Positions 27,593-36,774 of a DNA stretch of 64,000 bases are shown here, piece after piece. Source of the stretch: Chloroflexaceae bacterium. Lineage in GTDB: Bacteria; Chloroflexota; Chloroflexia; Chloroflexales; Chloroflexaceae. The notes beneath the pieces were generated by a model. That model made no database searches, had not been told where the DNA came from, and was given only the letters and a program-made list of their open reading frames with translations. Made by a program: the position numbers and the translations under genes. Within the stretch, counting starts at the first letter, position 1, and the number at the start of each line of letters is the position of its first letter. The stretch spans positions 17,389 to 81,388 of the forward strand of contig JAAURD010000001.1 in assembly GCA_012034075.1 (NCBI GenBank). Direction: 5' to 3'.

Positions 27593-28633
27593 ATGATCCG
27601 TTTTGGTATTTGTCCGTGTGTGCAAAGCCCACCCGATGGGCAACATCTGCAACAGCGCTGGCAAGAGGCCCTGGCTGAGGCCCAGGTAGCAGATGAAGCA
27701 GGTTTTGACCTGTGTGTCTTGACCGAGCACCATCAGCAATCTGATGGCTACTTCCCCAACCCCTTGCTGGCAGCGGCAGCAGTAGCAGCAGTTACGCGCC
27801 GTATCTATGTTGGTTGTGCGGTATCTATCTTGACTGTTCACCATCCGGTGCAGGTGGCCGAAGATGCCTTTCAGCTTGATGTGATGTCTGGTGGACGCCT
27901 CTTTCTGGGGTTGGGATCAGGCTATTCGGCGGATGACTATGCCTGCTATCAGGTGAATATGAACCACCGTCCCTCGCTCTTTGAAGAGGCATTGCAGATC
28001 CTCCATCAGGCACGTACTGGTGCTGCTATCGACTTCCGGGGCAAACGCTATACCACAGGTGCGGTGAACGTCTATCCGCGACCGGTGCAGCAGCCCCTGC
28101 CGCTGTATGTTGGCGCCTGGTCTGTCCCTGGTCTTGAACGCACCGCCCGCCTGGCAGATGGTTGGATTACTGATGTTGTCAATACACGACCGACTCTGAA
28201 AGGACTGGCCCAAATCTATCGCGAAGCGTGTGCCACCGAGGGCAAAAAGCCAGAGGTTCTGGTGATGCGCGAAGGGTTTTGTGCTGCAACACGTGAAGCA
28301 GCGCAACAACGGTATGAAGCAGCGATTGTCAGTTCACATCGGCTCTACTATCAATTTGGTGCGTACAACCGTGAGCTTGAACCATGGATGGCAGCTGTTC
28401 CCTCGGCCGACCAGTTGACGCTTGAGCATATTCAAGCTGATCGTTTTATTCTGGGTGACCCACAGGAATGTATTGCCGAGATTGAGCGCTATATTGCAGA
28501 ATTGGGTGCGACAACGTTTATTTTACGCATGCGTCACCCTGATGGCCCATCGCATGCCGAGACTCTGGAGTCCATCCGGATTTTTGCGGAACAGGTGATA
28601 CCGTATTTTCGTGAGCGCTATGGTTCTGCGTAG
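27593..28633 (+). CDS. Luciferase-like (LLM class) flavin-dependent oxidoreductase
   Basis: A 346-residue TIM-barrel monooxygenase. AGFDLCVLTEHHQQSDGYFPNPLL, ITYVGCAVSIL-type strand (RRIYVGCAVSILTVHHPVQVAEDAFQLDVMSGG in pieces), GLGSGYSADDYACYQV and PLYVGAWSVPGLERTARLADGWITD are characteristic of FMN/F420 LLM enzymes. ATG 27593 has AGGAG eight bases upstream; an in-frame GTG at 27587 is close. It does not look part of a known pathway here. Substrate and cofactor (FMN or F420) are unknown. Confidence 0.85.
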   Translation: MIRFGICPCVQSPPDGQHLQQRWQEALAEAQVADEAGFDLCVLTEHHQQSDGYFPNPLLAAAAVAAVTRRIYVGCAVSILTVHHPVQVAEDAFQLDVMSGGRLFLGLGSGYSADDYACYQVNMNHRPSLFEEALQILHQARTGAAIDFRGKRYTTGAVNVYPRPVQQPLPLYVGAWSVPGLERTARLADGWITDVVNTRPTLKGLAQIYREACATEGKKPEVLVMREGFCAATREAAQQRYEAAIVSSHRLYYQFGAYNRELEPWMAAVPSADQLTLEHIQADRFILGDPQECIAEIERYIAELGATTFILRMRHPDGPSHAETLESIRIFAEQVIPYFRERYGSA

Positions 28634-28652
28634 GAAAGGCGGGGTAGAAGGC

Positions 28653-28730
28653 TGGAACCGGGAACGGGACTTGAACCCGTGACCTCCTGATCCACAATCA
28701 GGCGCTCTGACCAACTGAGCTATCCCGGCC
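28653..28730 (-). tRNA. tRNA-His (GTG)
   Basis: On the minus strand: GCCGGGATAGCTCAGTTGG, anticodon stem-loop CCTGATTGTGGATCAGG with anticodon GTG, T-arm ACGGGTTCAAGTCCCGT, and acceptor TCCCGGT, then T73 and encoded CCA. A G precedes the acceptor (position -1, 28730). The base opposite it is T rather than the usual C73, which is unusual for this tRNA. Confidence 0.93.
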
Positions 28731-28801
28731 GAAAGCCGCAACTATTCTGGTTATTATACCCTACATCGCGGAGAGAATCAAGTACGGCATGAGCATACGA
28801 T

Positions 28802-28831
28802 GCTACAGGCACAGTATGCTGCGCCTGTAGC
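28802..28831. repeat. Hairpin with a sequence shared with 58541-58557
   Basis: GCTACAGGC (28802-28810) pairs with GCCTGTAGC (28823-28831). The interior GCACAGTATGCTGCGCC recurs at 58541-58557. It is located between tRNA-His and the end of pstB, so it may terminate the pst operon, though no T-run follows on the minus strand. Confidence 0.5.
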
Positions 28832-28859
28832 AAATTGGTGCAGGTGACGAAGCAATGCT

Positions 28860-29657
28860 TTACCCAAAACGTCCGCTGATATAGTCTTCGGTGCGTTTGT
28901 CTTTGGGGTTGGAAAAGACTTCTTCGGTTGGGCCATATTCAATCAGCATGCCGGCGCGGTCATCATCCATTAAGAAGAACGCGGTGTTATCGGATGCACG
29001 CTGGGCCTGTTGCATATTATGGGTTACAATCACAATAGTGTATTGGCGCCGCAGTTCAAACATCAACTCTTCAATCTTGAGCGTAGAGATTGGGTCAAGT
29101 GCCGAACAAGGTTCGTCCATCAGAATAATTTCGGGCGACACGGCGAGGGCACGCGCAATACAGAGGCGTTGTTGTTGCCCACCGGAAAGCGACAAACCGC
29201 TCTGTTTCAGTTTATCTTTGACGTCATCCCAGAGGGCGGCCGCACGCAGGCTCTTTTCGACTAGTTCATCCATTTCGGATTTCGAGCCGCGCCAGCCGTT
29301 GATTTTGGGGCCATACATAATATTGTCGTAAATCGATTTGGGGAAGGGGTTGGGCTTTTGAAAGACCATACCAATTCGCCGACGTACTTCCACAGCATCT
29401 ACATCGGGGTCATAAATGTTTTTACCACGGAAGAGGATCGTCCCTTCAAAGCGAGCAACTGGAACCAGGTCATTCATCCGATTAAAGGCCCGCAGAACCG
29501 TGCTTTTCCCGCACCCAGATGGGCCAATCAAGGAGGTGATTTTCTGTGCCTCAACATTCAGGGTAATCTCTTTAACGGCACGAAACGAGCCGTAGTAGAT
29601 ATGCATATTCTGCCCTTCCAGGGCATAAGCATTGCCATTTTGGGATGATGTTGCCAT
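28860..29657 (-). CDS. pstB: Phosphate ABC transporter ATP-binding protein
   Basis: A 265-residue ATPase. Walker [10 protein letters not shown] (45-53), Q-loop [20 protein letters not shown], signature [16 protein letters not shown], Walker [14 protein letters not shown] and the H-loop [10 protein letters not shown]. The CGKST and SALDP variants and [10 protein letters not shown] are typical of PstB. The ATG overlaps the pstA stop by one base (TAATG), and AAAGGAG lies upstream. It is the last gene of pstSCAB; no phoU follows. Confidence 0.97.
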   Translation of the reverse strand: MATSSQNGNAYALEGQNMHIYYGSFRAVKEITLNVEAQKITSLIGPSGCGKSTVLRAFNRMNDLVPVARFEGTILFRGKNIYDPDVDAVEVRRRIGMVFQKPNPFPKSIYDNIMYGPKINGWRGSKSEMDELVEKSLRAAALWDDVKDKLKQSGLSLSGGQQQRLCIARALAVSPEIILMDEPCSALDPISTLKIEELMFELRRQYTIVIVTHNMQQAQRASDNTAFFLMDDDRAGMLIEYGPTEEVFSNPKDKRTEDYISGRFG

Positions 29658-30936
29658 TATCTGCTCCTTTGTGCGCGATTACGAATATACACAGCGATAG
29701 AATTGAGTAATAAGAGGATGATCAGCAGGACGATGATGGCTGCTGCTGCAATGTTCCGAAACTGATCTTGAGGCCGTGATGTCCAGTTATAGATCAGAAT
29801 GGGAATAACCGTAAATTTTGAAAACGGTCCTTCCGGGTTCGTGAAGATCAAGGTCGAAGCCCCGACTACAATCAGTGGAGCGGTTTCACCGAGCGCACGG
29901 GACATCCCCAAAATCGTCCCCGTGAGAATGCCTGGAATGGCGTTGGGTAAGACATGGTGCCAGACCGTTTGCCATTTGGTGGCACCAAGGCCATAGCTGG
30001 CCTGCCGAATAGAACGAGGAACGCTACGAATGGCTTCACGTGCATTGATGATAATCAATGGGAGAATGAGTAGCCCAAGGGTTAACCGGCCGAGATAATG
30101 GTACGGCCATTGGCAGTGGTCGGGTCATTCACGCCAAACGCGACACCGCTGGTGATAGGTGCAAGGGCGATCACAAAAATCGACAAGCCGAGAATACCAT
30201 AGATAATCGATGGCACACCGGCGAGGTTGTTAATGTTCGTTTCGATAATCGTGTTGATCCGTTGAAGCATAGGGTTTTTGGTATCGGCAGAATATTCTTC
30301 CAGGTAAATCGATGCACCAATACCGACCGGTACTGCAAAAATCATCGTGATGAAGATCACCCAGAGTGACCCCATAATCGCGGTACTAATCCCCGCTTGC
30401 GACGGAATAGCAGACATCGGTGATGTCACGAAGTCCCATGAGATCCAGGAGTGCCATTCAATGATGGCTCTGGGATACTTTTCGGCAATCTGGGCTTGAA
30501 TGGCAGCACTGTTGAAGACTGAATCAAAGAATTTCCAACTGGCGACGATTTCCTGGCCGATAACCTCTGTCTCAACGATCTCCACCAGCTCTGCCTGGTC
30601 ACGTGCCGTAAAAGGTTCTTCGCGATCAAGTCGGCGCAATGAACCGGAAGTCTGCATGTTCCTTTCGAGAATGGCAACCAATTCTTCCTCAGATAAAGTC
30701 TCAATCGGTTGGTCTGATATGGTCGCTGGATCAACCTTGTTTTGAATCGCGATCAGGCCAAAGGAGCCATTCAGAATGTCAACAATCAAAACGACAAGGA
30801 TCACCAGGGCAACGATCAACGATGTGAGAAAGACATTTCGCCAGATGTTGCCCTGAGTCTGACGATTATTGATGTTTTTCTGGAGGTCGTCCCCATCAGG
30901 AAGATAACCGCTTGATTGTTGCATGTTTATACTCAT
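29657..30936 (-). pseudogene. pstA: Phosphate ABC transporter permease PstA, frameshifted (probably an error)
   Basis: A permease of about 426 residues divided over two frames. The first (30936-about 30085) has TM1 (NVFLTSLIVALVILVVLIVDIL), an unusually long extracytoplasmic insert of about 110 residues, and the MGSLWVIFITMIFAVPVG region. The second has the permease motif [31 protein letters not shown] in pieces and [21 protein letters not shown]. Adding one base at the TTAA near 30084-30085 joins them as [23 protein letters not shown]. As pst is otherwise complete, an intact gene is likely. It overlaps pstC by 4 bp and pstB by one. Confidence 0.88.
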
Positions 30937-31889
30937 TCATACACCTCCCGGAAGCGACGAACCACATAGCCACTCACGATATTGAGGCCAAGGGTAATCG
31001 CAAAGAGCACCAGTGCAATGGCAAAGATGCTGAGATAATCAATCGAATGGTAACTCAAGTCACCACCGCTGATGCGAGCAATATGGCCGGTCATGGTCTC
31101 GGCTGCTTCAAATGGGTTAAAGGTAAAACTGGGACCTGCTCCAGCAGCAATTGCTACGACCATCGTCTCGCCAACAGCTCGGGAGATACCGACAATAAAC
31201 GCTGCCAGTACACCGGAGAGCGCAGCAGGTACCACAATTTTGGTGGCGGTTTCAAATTTGGTTGATCCAAGCCCATAGGCGGCCTGGCGCAGGCTTGAGG
31301 GGACTGAACTTAACGCATCCTCGCTCATTGAGGCAATGAGTGGCACAATAAGGATACCAACTACAATCCCAGCTGCGGCAACATTGTAAATCTGGACGAC
31401 ATCTGGACCGAATATATTCCGCAGCATCGGGGTGACAAAGCCGATAGCAAAGTAACCGTAAACCACGGTCGGAATACCAGCAAGCACCTCCAGGACTGGT
31501 TTCAGAGTTTTGCGTGCCTGGGGCGAAGCATATTCACTTAAAAAGATCGCTGCACCCAGACCGAGTGGTAGCGAGACCAACATCGCAATGGTGGCGACCA
31601 TCATGGTCGCATTAATGAGTGGTAAAATACCAAACTCACCAATTTGTGGCTGCCAACGTGTCTTGGTAACGAATTCAATCAGGGTGACATCCGGGTGGGT
31701 AAAGAAGGCGAGCGACTCGGTCAAAAGCACATAGACAATACCCACTGTGGTGAGAACGGATACCACACCACAGACAAATAGCAGCATTTCGATAACATTT
31801 TCAAGTGGACTTTTACGACGGCTCAAATTGAAGGGGACAGCAACGGCTGCTCCCCTGGTGCGATCCTGAGTGGTGCTTACATCTTGCAT
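30933..31889 (-). CDS. pstC: Phosphate ABC transporter permease PstC
   Basis: A 318-residue inner membrane permease. Six helices are visible, with the family EAA loop (ALSSVPSSLRQAAYGLGSTKFETATKIVVP in pieces) and FIVGISRAVGETMVVAIAAGAG. TRWQPQIGEFGILPLINATMMVA is typical of the N-terminal part. It partners PstA. It ends with a 4 bp overlap (ATGA) with pstA, implying coupling, and is separated from pstS by a stem-loop. Confidence 0.96.
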   Translation of the reverse strand: MQDVSTTQDRTRGAAVAVPFNLSRRKSPLENVIEMLLFVCGVVSVLTTVGIVYVLLTESLAFFTHPDVTLIEFVTKTRWQPQIGEFGILPLINATMMVATIAMLVSLPLGLGAAIFLSEYASPQARKTLKPVLEVLAGIPTVVYGYFAIGFVTPMLRNIFGPDVVQIYNVAAAGIVVGILIVPLIASMSEDALSSVPSSLRQAAYGLGSTKFETATKIVVPAALSGVLAAFIVGISRAVGETMVVAIAAGAGPSFTFNPFEAAETMTGHIARISGGDLSYHSIDYLSIFAIALVLFAITLGLNIVSGYVVRRFREVYE

Positions 31890-31928
31890 TGGTATCTCGC
31901 TTTCTCCTCTTTTTTATTGTAAAAGACA

Positions 31929-31969
31929 CTATAATGGAGAGTATTTTTTCTGGACCCTCTCCATTATAG
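31929..31969 (-). promoter_or_regulatory. Stem-loop between pstS and pstC (leaky terminator)
   Basis: CTATAATGGAGAG (31929-31941) is perfectly complemented by 31957-31969, with a 15-base loop. On the transcribed strand TGTCTTTTAC follows. Such hairpins after the gene for a binding protein often stop most transcripts and let pstS be made in excess over the membrane genes; that role here is inference. Confidence 0.65.
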
Positions 31970-31984
31970 CGCAAGTTAGCAGGA

Positions 31985-33136
31985 CTAGTTCATGCCCATG
32001 GCTTCCATCCATTTCATGCGCGACTCATTCAATGCTTCGTCGCTGGCAGGGAAGTAACCCACTTCATCAATCACCGAGTTGACATTGGTGAGTACGTAGT
32101 TCAGGTAATCCGCTACCTGTGGTTTGTCAGTCATAATCGTCGCATCGGAGTACATAAACAACGGACGGGCCAGTGGGTATTCACCAGCATCCACCGCTTC
32201 GGCGTTTGGTTCAACGCCTTCAATGGCAACCGCACGCATCAGGTCCTGGTTTTCGGCGTAGTAGGCAAAGCCAAAGAAGCCGATAGCGTAGGGGCTGGAT
32301 TCGACCCCCTGCACCAGTACGTTGTCATCTTCGCTCTGCTGCAGGTTGCTGGCGTTCAGGATCGGTGCCGGGTCTTCTTCAAAGATCTCCTCGACGAAAT
32401 AGTCAAACGTGCCACTGTCGGTACCAGGCACAAAACGCTGGATTGGCTCAGCAGGCCATTCGGCATTGACATCGGCCCAGGTTTCGGCTTCCGAGAAGAT
32501 CATCATCAGTTCGTCCATCGTGACATCTTCGAGGAAGTCGTTTTCGGTGCTGACGACGACGGCCAGAGCATCGGTGCCGATACGGTACTCAATCGGGTCG
32601 CGACCATTGTCCTGGCAAGTACTGATCTCTTCTGGGCGAATGGCACGGCTGGCATTGGCAACATCGGTCTCAGCTGTCACACAGAAGCGCTCGAAGCCGG
32701 CGCCACTGCCAATGCTATCGATGGTGATCTGACCGGCGTAGCCCTCATCACGGAACTCGGTGGCGATGCGCTCTGCCAACGGGAAGACGGTGGAACTGCC
32801 GGCTGAGATGATGTCGCCTTCGACCGCAGCCGGATCGACTGGCGGAAGTTCGCTCATCCCAGGTTCGGTAGGCTCTTCCTCTGCGGGTGTAGGCTCTGCT
32901 TCGGGTTCAGTGGTTTCTTCCGCTTCGGGTTCAGTGGTTTCTTCCGCTTCGGGTTCAGTGGTTTCTTCCGCTTCGGGTTCAGTGGTTTCTGCTTCAGCGG
33001 CTTCAGTCGCTGTTGGTTCAGTGTCAGCTGCGGGTGTTGAAGGAGTACCTCCTCCACCAGCACAAGCAACCAGGATAGGCACGAGGAGTACCAACATGAG
33101 CAGCAATGCTGCTGGACGTTTGAGACTCAGTAACAT
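31985..33136 (-). CDS. pstS: Phosphate-binding lipoprotein PstS
   Basis: A 383-residue high-affinity phosphate receptor anchored by a lipobox (LLVPILVACAG, Cys about 25). A Thr/Glu/Pro-Glu-Ala stalk carries four near-identical TTEPEAEE units. The binding domain has AGSSTVFPLAERIA (phosphate loop), TIDSIGSGAGFERFC, ANASRAIRPEE, RFVPGTDSGTFDYFVEEI and PYAIGFFGFAYY. ATG 33136 has AAGGAG upstream. It is the first gene of pstSCAB and probably induced by phosphate limitation. Confidence 0.95.
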   Translation of the reverse strand: MLLSLKRPAALLLMLVLLVPILVACAGGGGTPSTPAADTEPTATEAAEAETTEPEAEETTEPEAEETTEPEAEETTEPEAEPTPAEEEPTEPGMSELPPVDPAAVEGDIISAGSSTVFPLAERIATEFRDEGYAGQITIDSIGSGAGFERFCVTAETDVANASRAIRPEEISTCQDNGRDPIEYRIGTDALAVVVSTENDFLEDVTMDELMMIFSEAETWADVNAEWPAEPIQRFVPGTDSGTFDYFVEEIFEEDPAPILNASNLQQSEDDNVLVQGVESSPYAIGFFGFAYYAENQDLMRAVAIEGVEPNAEAVDAGEYPLARPLFMYSDATIMTDKPQVADYLNYVLTNVNSVIDEVGYFPASDEALNESRMKWMEAMGMN

Positions 33137-33892
33137 ACAACTTTGCTCCTTAAATCTGTTCAACGTTTACAAACCATCAACACATGGTATCGTGATTCTT
33201 CATCTCCACCTATCAAAGCTGATACATGGTCATTCCGAATCGTATTTGCTTTTCATGCTCCAGATGCATATGGTCTTTGCCATTGATGCATCCCCGCTCA
33301 TCAACGGTCATTCAACATTGAATTCAGCGTTGTGCCTGTCGAGTTGATCTCTCTGAATCGTGGTTTGCCGCGTCAACTCGCTAGATGTGATGCTGCAAAA
33401 GCAACGATCATCAACCGTTTGCTCTGGTGCTTCATATGGCAACAGCGGCATGAAACAGCACCTGTAGGGGGCACAGAGGTATGGCCGGGAAACAGGTCGT
33501 TCTGCTGGTTGTTTTTTGCATCGGATCAGCTCCCCGTTTTGATACCACCGGATAGGTCAACCTAGGGTACGGTTATGATCGCTTACAGAAAAGGCCAAAA
33601 CCAGGTTTTATCCGCAACCCTTATCACTTCTCCAAACCAACAGGTATGTTCCACTCGGTTATTCCCATGGCAAATATCCCGACATGCAATCCGGGCATGG
33701 CGCAAACAGCATAACTATAACGGCAAAGTATTAAAGAAATGGTCTATTCATGTTAAGATTTTGTTAAGAAACGGGACGGAACAAAAAATGATTGTTATGC
33801 TCAGGAAGAGTATCATTTGTCAAAATTGGTCATTGCTGGTAGCATACTACTGGTTCGACTTATTGAATGCAAAAGTGGAAGAAACAAGAGCT
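33137..33892. promoter_or_regulatory. Gene-free region between pstS and the tetraheme cytochrome, with a Pho-box-like direct repeat
   Basis: About 755 bp with no convincing gene. GTTAAG occurs at 33752-33757 and 33763-33768, an 11 bp spacing like that of PhoP/PhoB direct repeats. It is 125 bp before the cytochrome gene and about 620 bp before the divergent pstS. Association with phosphate control is inference. Nothing else was recognised. Confidence 0.35.
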
Positions 33893-34396
33893 ATGCGACA
33901 CGCATCATTCCCAGTTTTATCACGAACGCTGCTGTTTGTCACAACCGTCATCCTATCGTTTCTGCTGATTCTGTTGATGTCCTGGTGTCTTCCCGTTGAG
34001 GTTTTTTCTGCACAAAGAGATCCTGCTCCCCATGCTCCTGTCCCGAAAGCGAGAATGGAGTATCATACGGATCATGTGTGGGTAGGGGCAGCCTCGAGAG
34101 ACACACCGGGATCATTGTTCAATTGTGTGAATTGTCATACCACCCATGATGTTATGATGCCCCATGAGATCAATCCCCGCTGCAATACGTGCCACAGTGG
34201 TTCTCCGGTGCGGTCACGTTGCCCCAGTTGTCACAGTGTGCATGGTGTGGATATTCCCCATGAGACCTATGCACGGTGTGATGAATGCCATGCTGGTGGG
34301 CTGCCGGGCTTTATCGATGTTCCATCGAATGTTGTGCGGTATACCGGCTTTTTGTTTCACCAGTCCGATTTTTTCCTGATCGATGCAGATGAGTAA
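33893..34396 (+). CDS. Tetraheme c-type cytochrome, membrane-anchored
   Basis: A 167-residue extracytoplasmic cytochrome. A signal/anchor helix (TLLFVTTVILSFLLILLMSW, about residues 13-32) is followed by four heme sites: CVNCH, CNTCH, CPSCH and CDECH. Neighbouring residues HTTHD, MMPHE, HSVHG and IPHE give extra histidines that could act as second axial ligands. The spacing of about 20 residues resembles small NapC/NrfH-like or c7-type cytochromes, but it matches none exactly. ATG 33893 was chosen with AAGAG upstream. It is likely an electron shuttle; the partner is unknown. Confidence 0.82.
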   Translation: MRHASFPVLSRTLLFVTTVILSFLLILLMSWCLPVEVFSAQRDPAPHAPVPKARMEYHTDHVWVGAASRDTPGSLFNCVNCHTTHDVMMPHEINPRCNTCHSGSPVRSRCPSCHSVHGVDIPHETYARCDECHAGGLPGFIDVPSNVVRYTGFLFHQSDFFLIDADE

Positions 34397-35125
34397 TGCT
34401 GGATGAAAAGAGTCCTGTGGATAGCATAAGGAGAAAAACATGATGAGCAAGCACGCCCATACCTGAGTATGCAAGCTAGGATATTGTTCTCCGATATGAC
34501 GTCAAAGGCCGTATTTATGCAGCCAAGTGTGGGCAAGATTTGGGCCTGGTCTTTGACCCAGATCGTCATCCCTGGATTGAGCCGAATCAGTCCAGGGCAG
34601 CTGGCATTGCTCTGGTGATACAACATTGTTCGACAGGAGCATTCCAGTATGTGCGCAAAGATGGTACATCGCTCGAAGTGGGAACGGCGGAGCCAACGGT
34701 TGTAATTGTTGCCAATGGTCCTTTCTCTGTGCAAGGCAAGAGCCAACAACATCGTTCGTTGCAATACTATCCTCTGTTTATCACTTTTTTCTCCTCTTAA
34801 TCTCCACTTTATGCCCTCCAATTATGAAGTATGATACTGGTACAGTTTTGTTTTTCATTACTCAATAATGCAGTTAATAGGTACTCTTGGATGAATGATG
34901 AAGATATGTCTCTTTTGCTGTCTCTCTCTCTGCAATGCGCCAGAAAATCATCGATCTGACCTCTGTTCTTGTCTGCCTGACCCAACGAATGCTGTACATG
35001 TTGCACGATCCTGTGTGGTATGTGCTACCCGCAGGAGTGTATGCGATACGTTGCCAGACTTTCTGTAGACTATAATCGTAGGCGTTTTTTGCTTGTTCCT
35101 AAAGCAGAGAACGGATGAGGGGATA
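34397..35125. other. 730 bp without a recognised gene
   Basis: Several short open frames exist on both strands, but none has a good start, ribosome site or family match. A stretch of about 34490-34770 reads like a possible remnant of a coding region (open on the + strand with YDVKGRIYAAKCGQDL), but it was not recognised. No repeat of the MITE family is present. Confidence 0.4.
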
Positions 35126-36289
35126 ATGAGCCAGATGCAACAGTATACAAACCTGCAATTGTCTGGATCGATACCGCACCAATCTGATCCTGATAGAACT
35201 GGACGGAGGAACAACCATCAATCGAGACCATATCTATTGCCCATGGCGAAGTCGATAGCTGATGAAACAGCAATGGGAGCAGATGGCATCCTTGGGGCAT
35301 TGTTAGATGAACTGGAACAAGACGTCGCTGCTGATGGGGTAGCAATGAGCATTACCAGTGCCCTTGATGGCACCACACTGCTTGAGATGAATCGTGGTCA
35401 CGGGATTCCATTAGAACATGATCCACGAACTCAGAGACAGCATTTCAATCCTGGAGAAGGATTACATTCTTGTCTATGTACACAAGAAGGAACATATCAA
35501 TCATATAGGTCATGCGATAGTTGCTTTTTGCAGCAATTGCCGGTTATACTCTCTATCCCCCTTCTAGCACATAATTACTATCTGGGTGTTCTCTGGGTAG
35601 GTCGTCACACTGAGTTCACCAGACCAGAGATAGAACGGATAGAAACCATGGTCGCACGCCTTGCGGGCACACTCTATACTATGCAGTGGATGAATAGCGA
35701 GATGCAGGACACCTGTGATCGAATGCTCGATACGTGGAGCCAGCTGTTGGCATTGCATCCCCAGGAATCAATAGAACATATATATGGGGTTGCCCAGACA
35801 ACGCTAGCGCTAGCTCGCTTTCTGCGCTTGAACGAAAACGTATTGGTACATGTCTGGCGAGGGGCGCTGCTACACGATATTGGGAAAATAGGGATTCCCA
35901 AACGTCTTTTACAAAAGCCTGGGCCATTGGATGCAACCGAATGGCGCATGATGCGTCAGCATCCACTGTATGCATATGAATTACTCTGGCCAACGCCATT
36001 CTTGCGACCAGCCCTGGATATCCCCCTGTATCACCACGAAAAGTGGGATGGCACAGGGTATCCTTATCAACTAAAGGGTGAAGATATTCCACTGGCAGCT
36101 CGCCTGTTTGCTATTGTTGATGTCTGGTATAGTCTGAGCGAGGAGCGTCTGTACCGTTCACGCTGGAATGAACAGCACATTCGAGACTATATTCAACTGC
36201 AATCGGGTCGGCATTTTGACCCGACTCTGGTAGCGGCGTTTTTCGCATGGCGCTTCGGTACAGCATGGACGGAAACACTTTCGTATTAG
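35126..36289 (+). CDS. GAF-like plus HD-GYP-like phosphodiesterase-type protein
   Basis: A 387-residue protein. Residues to about 190 form a GAF-like sensor with a cysteine cluster (HSCLCTQEGTYQSYRSCDSCF) that could hold a metal or Fe-S centre. The rest is an HD-GYP-like domain: LLHDIGKIGIPKRLLQKPG carries the HD and KIGIP motifs, and LYHHEKWDGTGYP carries HHExxDGxGYP. The usual DVFDALTSDRPYR segment is changed to DVWYSLSEERLYR, and the C-terminal catalytic histidine region is shortened. It may hydrolyse cyclic di-GMP or be a degenerate sensor. ATG 35126 has GAGGGG upstream. Confidence 0.85.
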   Translation: MSQMQQYTNLQLSGSIPHQSDPDRTGRRNNHQSRPYLLPMAKSIADETAMGADGILGALLDELEQDVAADGVAMSITSALDGTTLLEMNRGHGIPLEHDPRTQRQHFNPGEGLHSCLCTQEGTYQSYRSCDSCFLQQLPVILSIPLLAHNYYLGVLWVGRHTEFTRPEIERIETMVARLAGTLYTMQWMNSEMQDTCDRMLDTWSQLLALHPQESIEHIYGVAQTTLALARFLRLNENVLVHVWRGALLHDIGKIGIPKRLLQKPGPLDATEWRMMRQHPLYAYELLWPTPFLRPALDIPLYHHEKWDGTGYPYQLKGEDIPLAARLFAIVDVWYSLSEERLYRSRWNEQHIRDYIQLQSGRHFDPTLVAAFFAWRFGTAWTETLSY

Positions 36290-36375
36290 TGCTGTTGATG
36301 CGATAACAGGAACAGGAGTATGGCGATATGACATGATTGTGATAGAATGAAAGTATTGAAGCGAAAGGGAGCAAT

Positions 36376-36738
36376 ATGGTTTTAAAAGGGACACTGGATG
36401 AGATAGGACTGTTTGATCTTCTGGAGATGTGCGCATTAAGTCGATGTTCTGGCAGCATTCGCCTGGTAAAAACACATTACTATGGGATGATCTATCTCAG
36501 CGATGGCTATCCGGTCGATGCTCTGGTGGTGAAATACCAGGATCGGATCATTGATACCGTAGGCAAAGCGGCGATAGAGGCATTGTCCAACTGGCAGAAT
36601 GCCATTTTTATTGTTCTGGATACCCCAGATGCTTCCGATGATACCATACCCGATGCTCATAATGTTGGCTGGCAACTAGAACAATCGGGTGATTGCCTGA
36701 TTGATTTTTCGGGGTTTGGGTTTACCTCCGACTCTTGA
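36376..36738 (+). CDS. DUF4388 domain protein
   Basis: A 120-residue protein of the DUF4388 type (PatA-like N-terminal): LKGTLDEIGLFDLLEMCALSRCSGSIRLVK, then GMIYLSDGYPVDALV, the usual pattern of a small regulatory adaptor. No signal peptide or membrane segment. It lies 86 bp after the HD-GYP-like gene and 36 bp before hemW, so it may work with the former in signalling. Confidence 0.82.
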   Translation: MVLKGTLDEIGLFDLLEMCALSRCSGSIRLVKTHYYGMIYLSDGYPVDALVVKYQDRIIDTVGKAAIEALSNWQNAIFIVLDTPDASDDTIPDAHNVGWQLEQSGDCLIDFSGFGFTSDS

Positions 36739-36774
36739 TAGGGCGAGCAGACGTTGAAGCAGATACATCAGGAT

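Noticed and set aside
34540..34800. Small protein on the + strand
   Set aside because: No ribosome site, no family match and an abrupt start within a longer unclear stretch.
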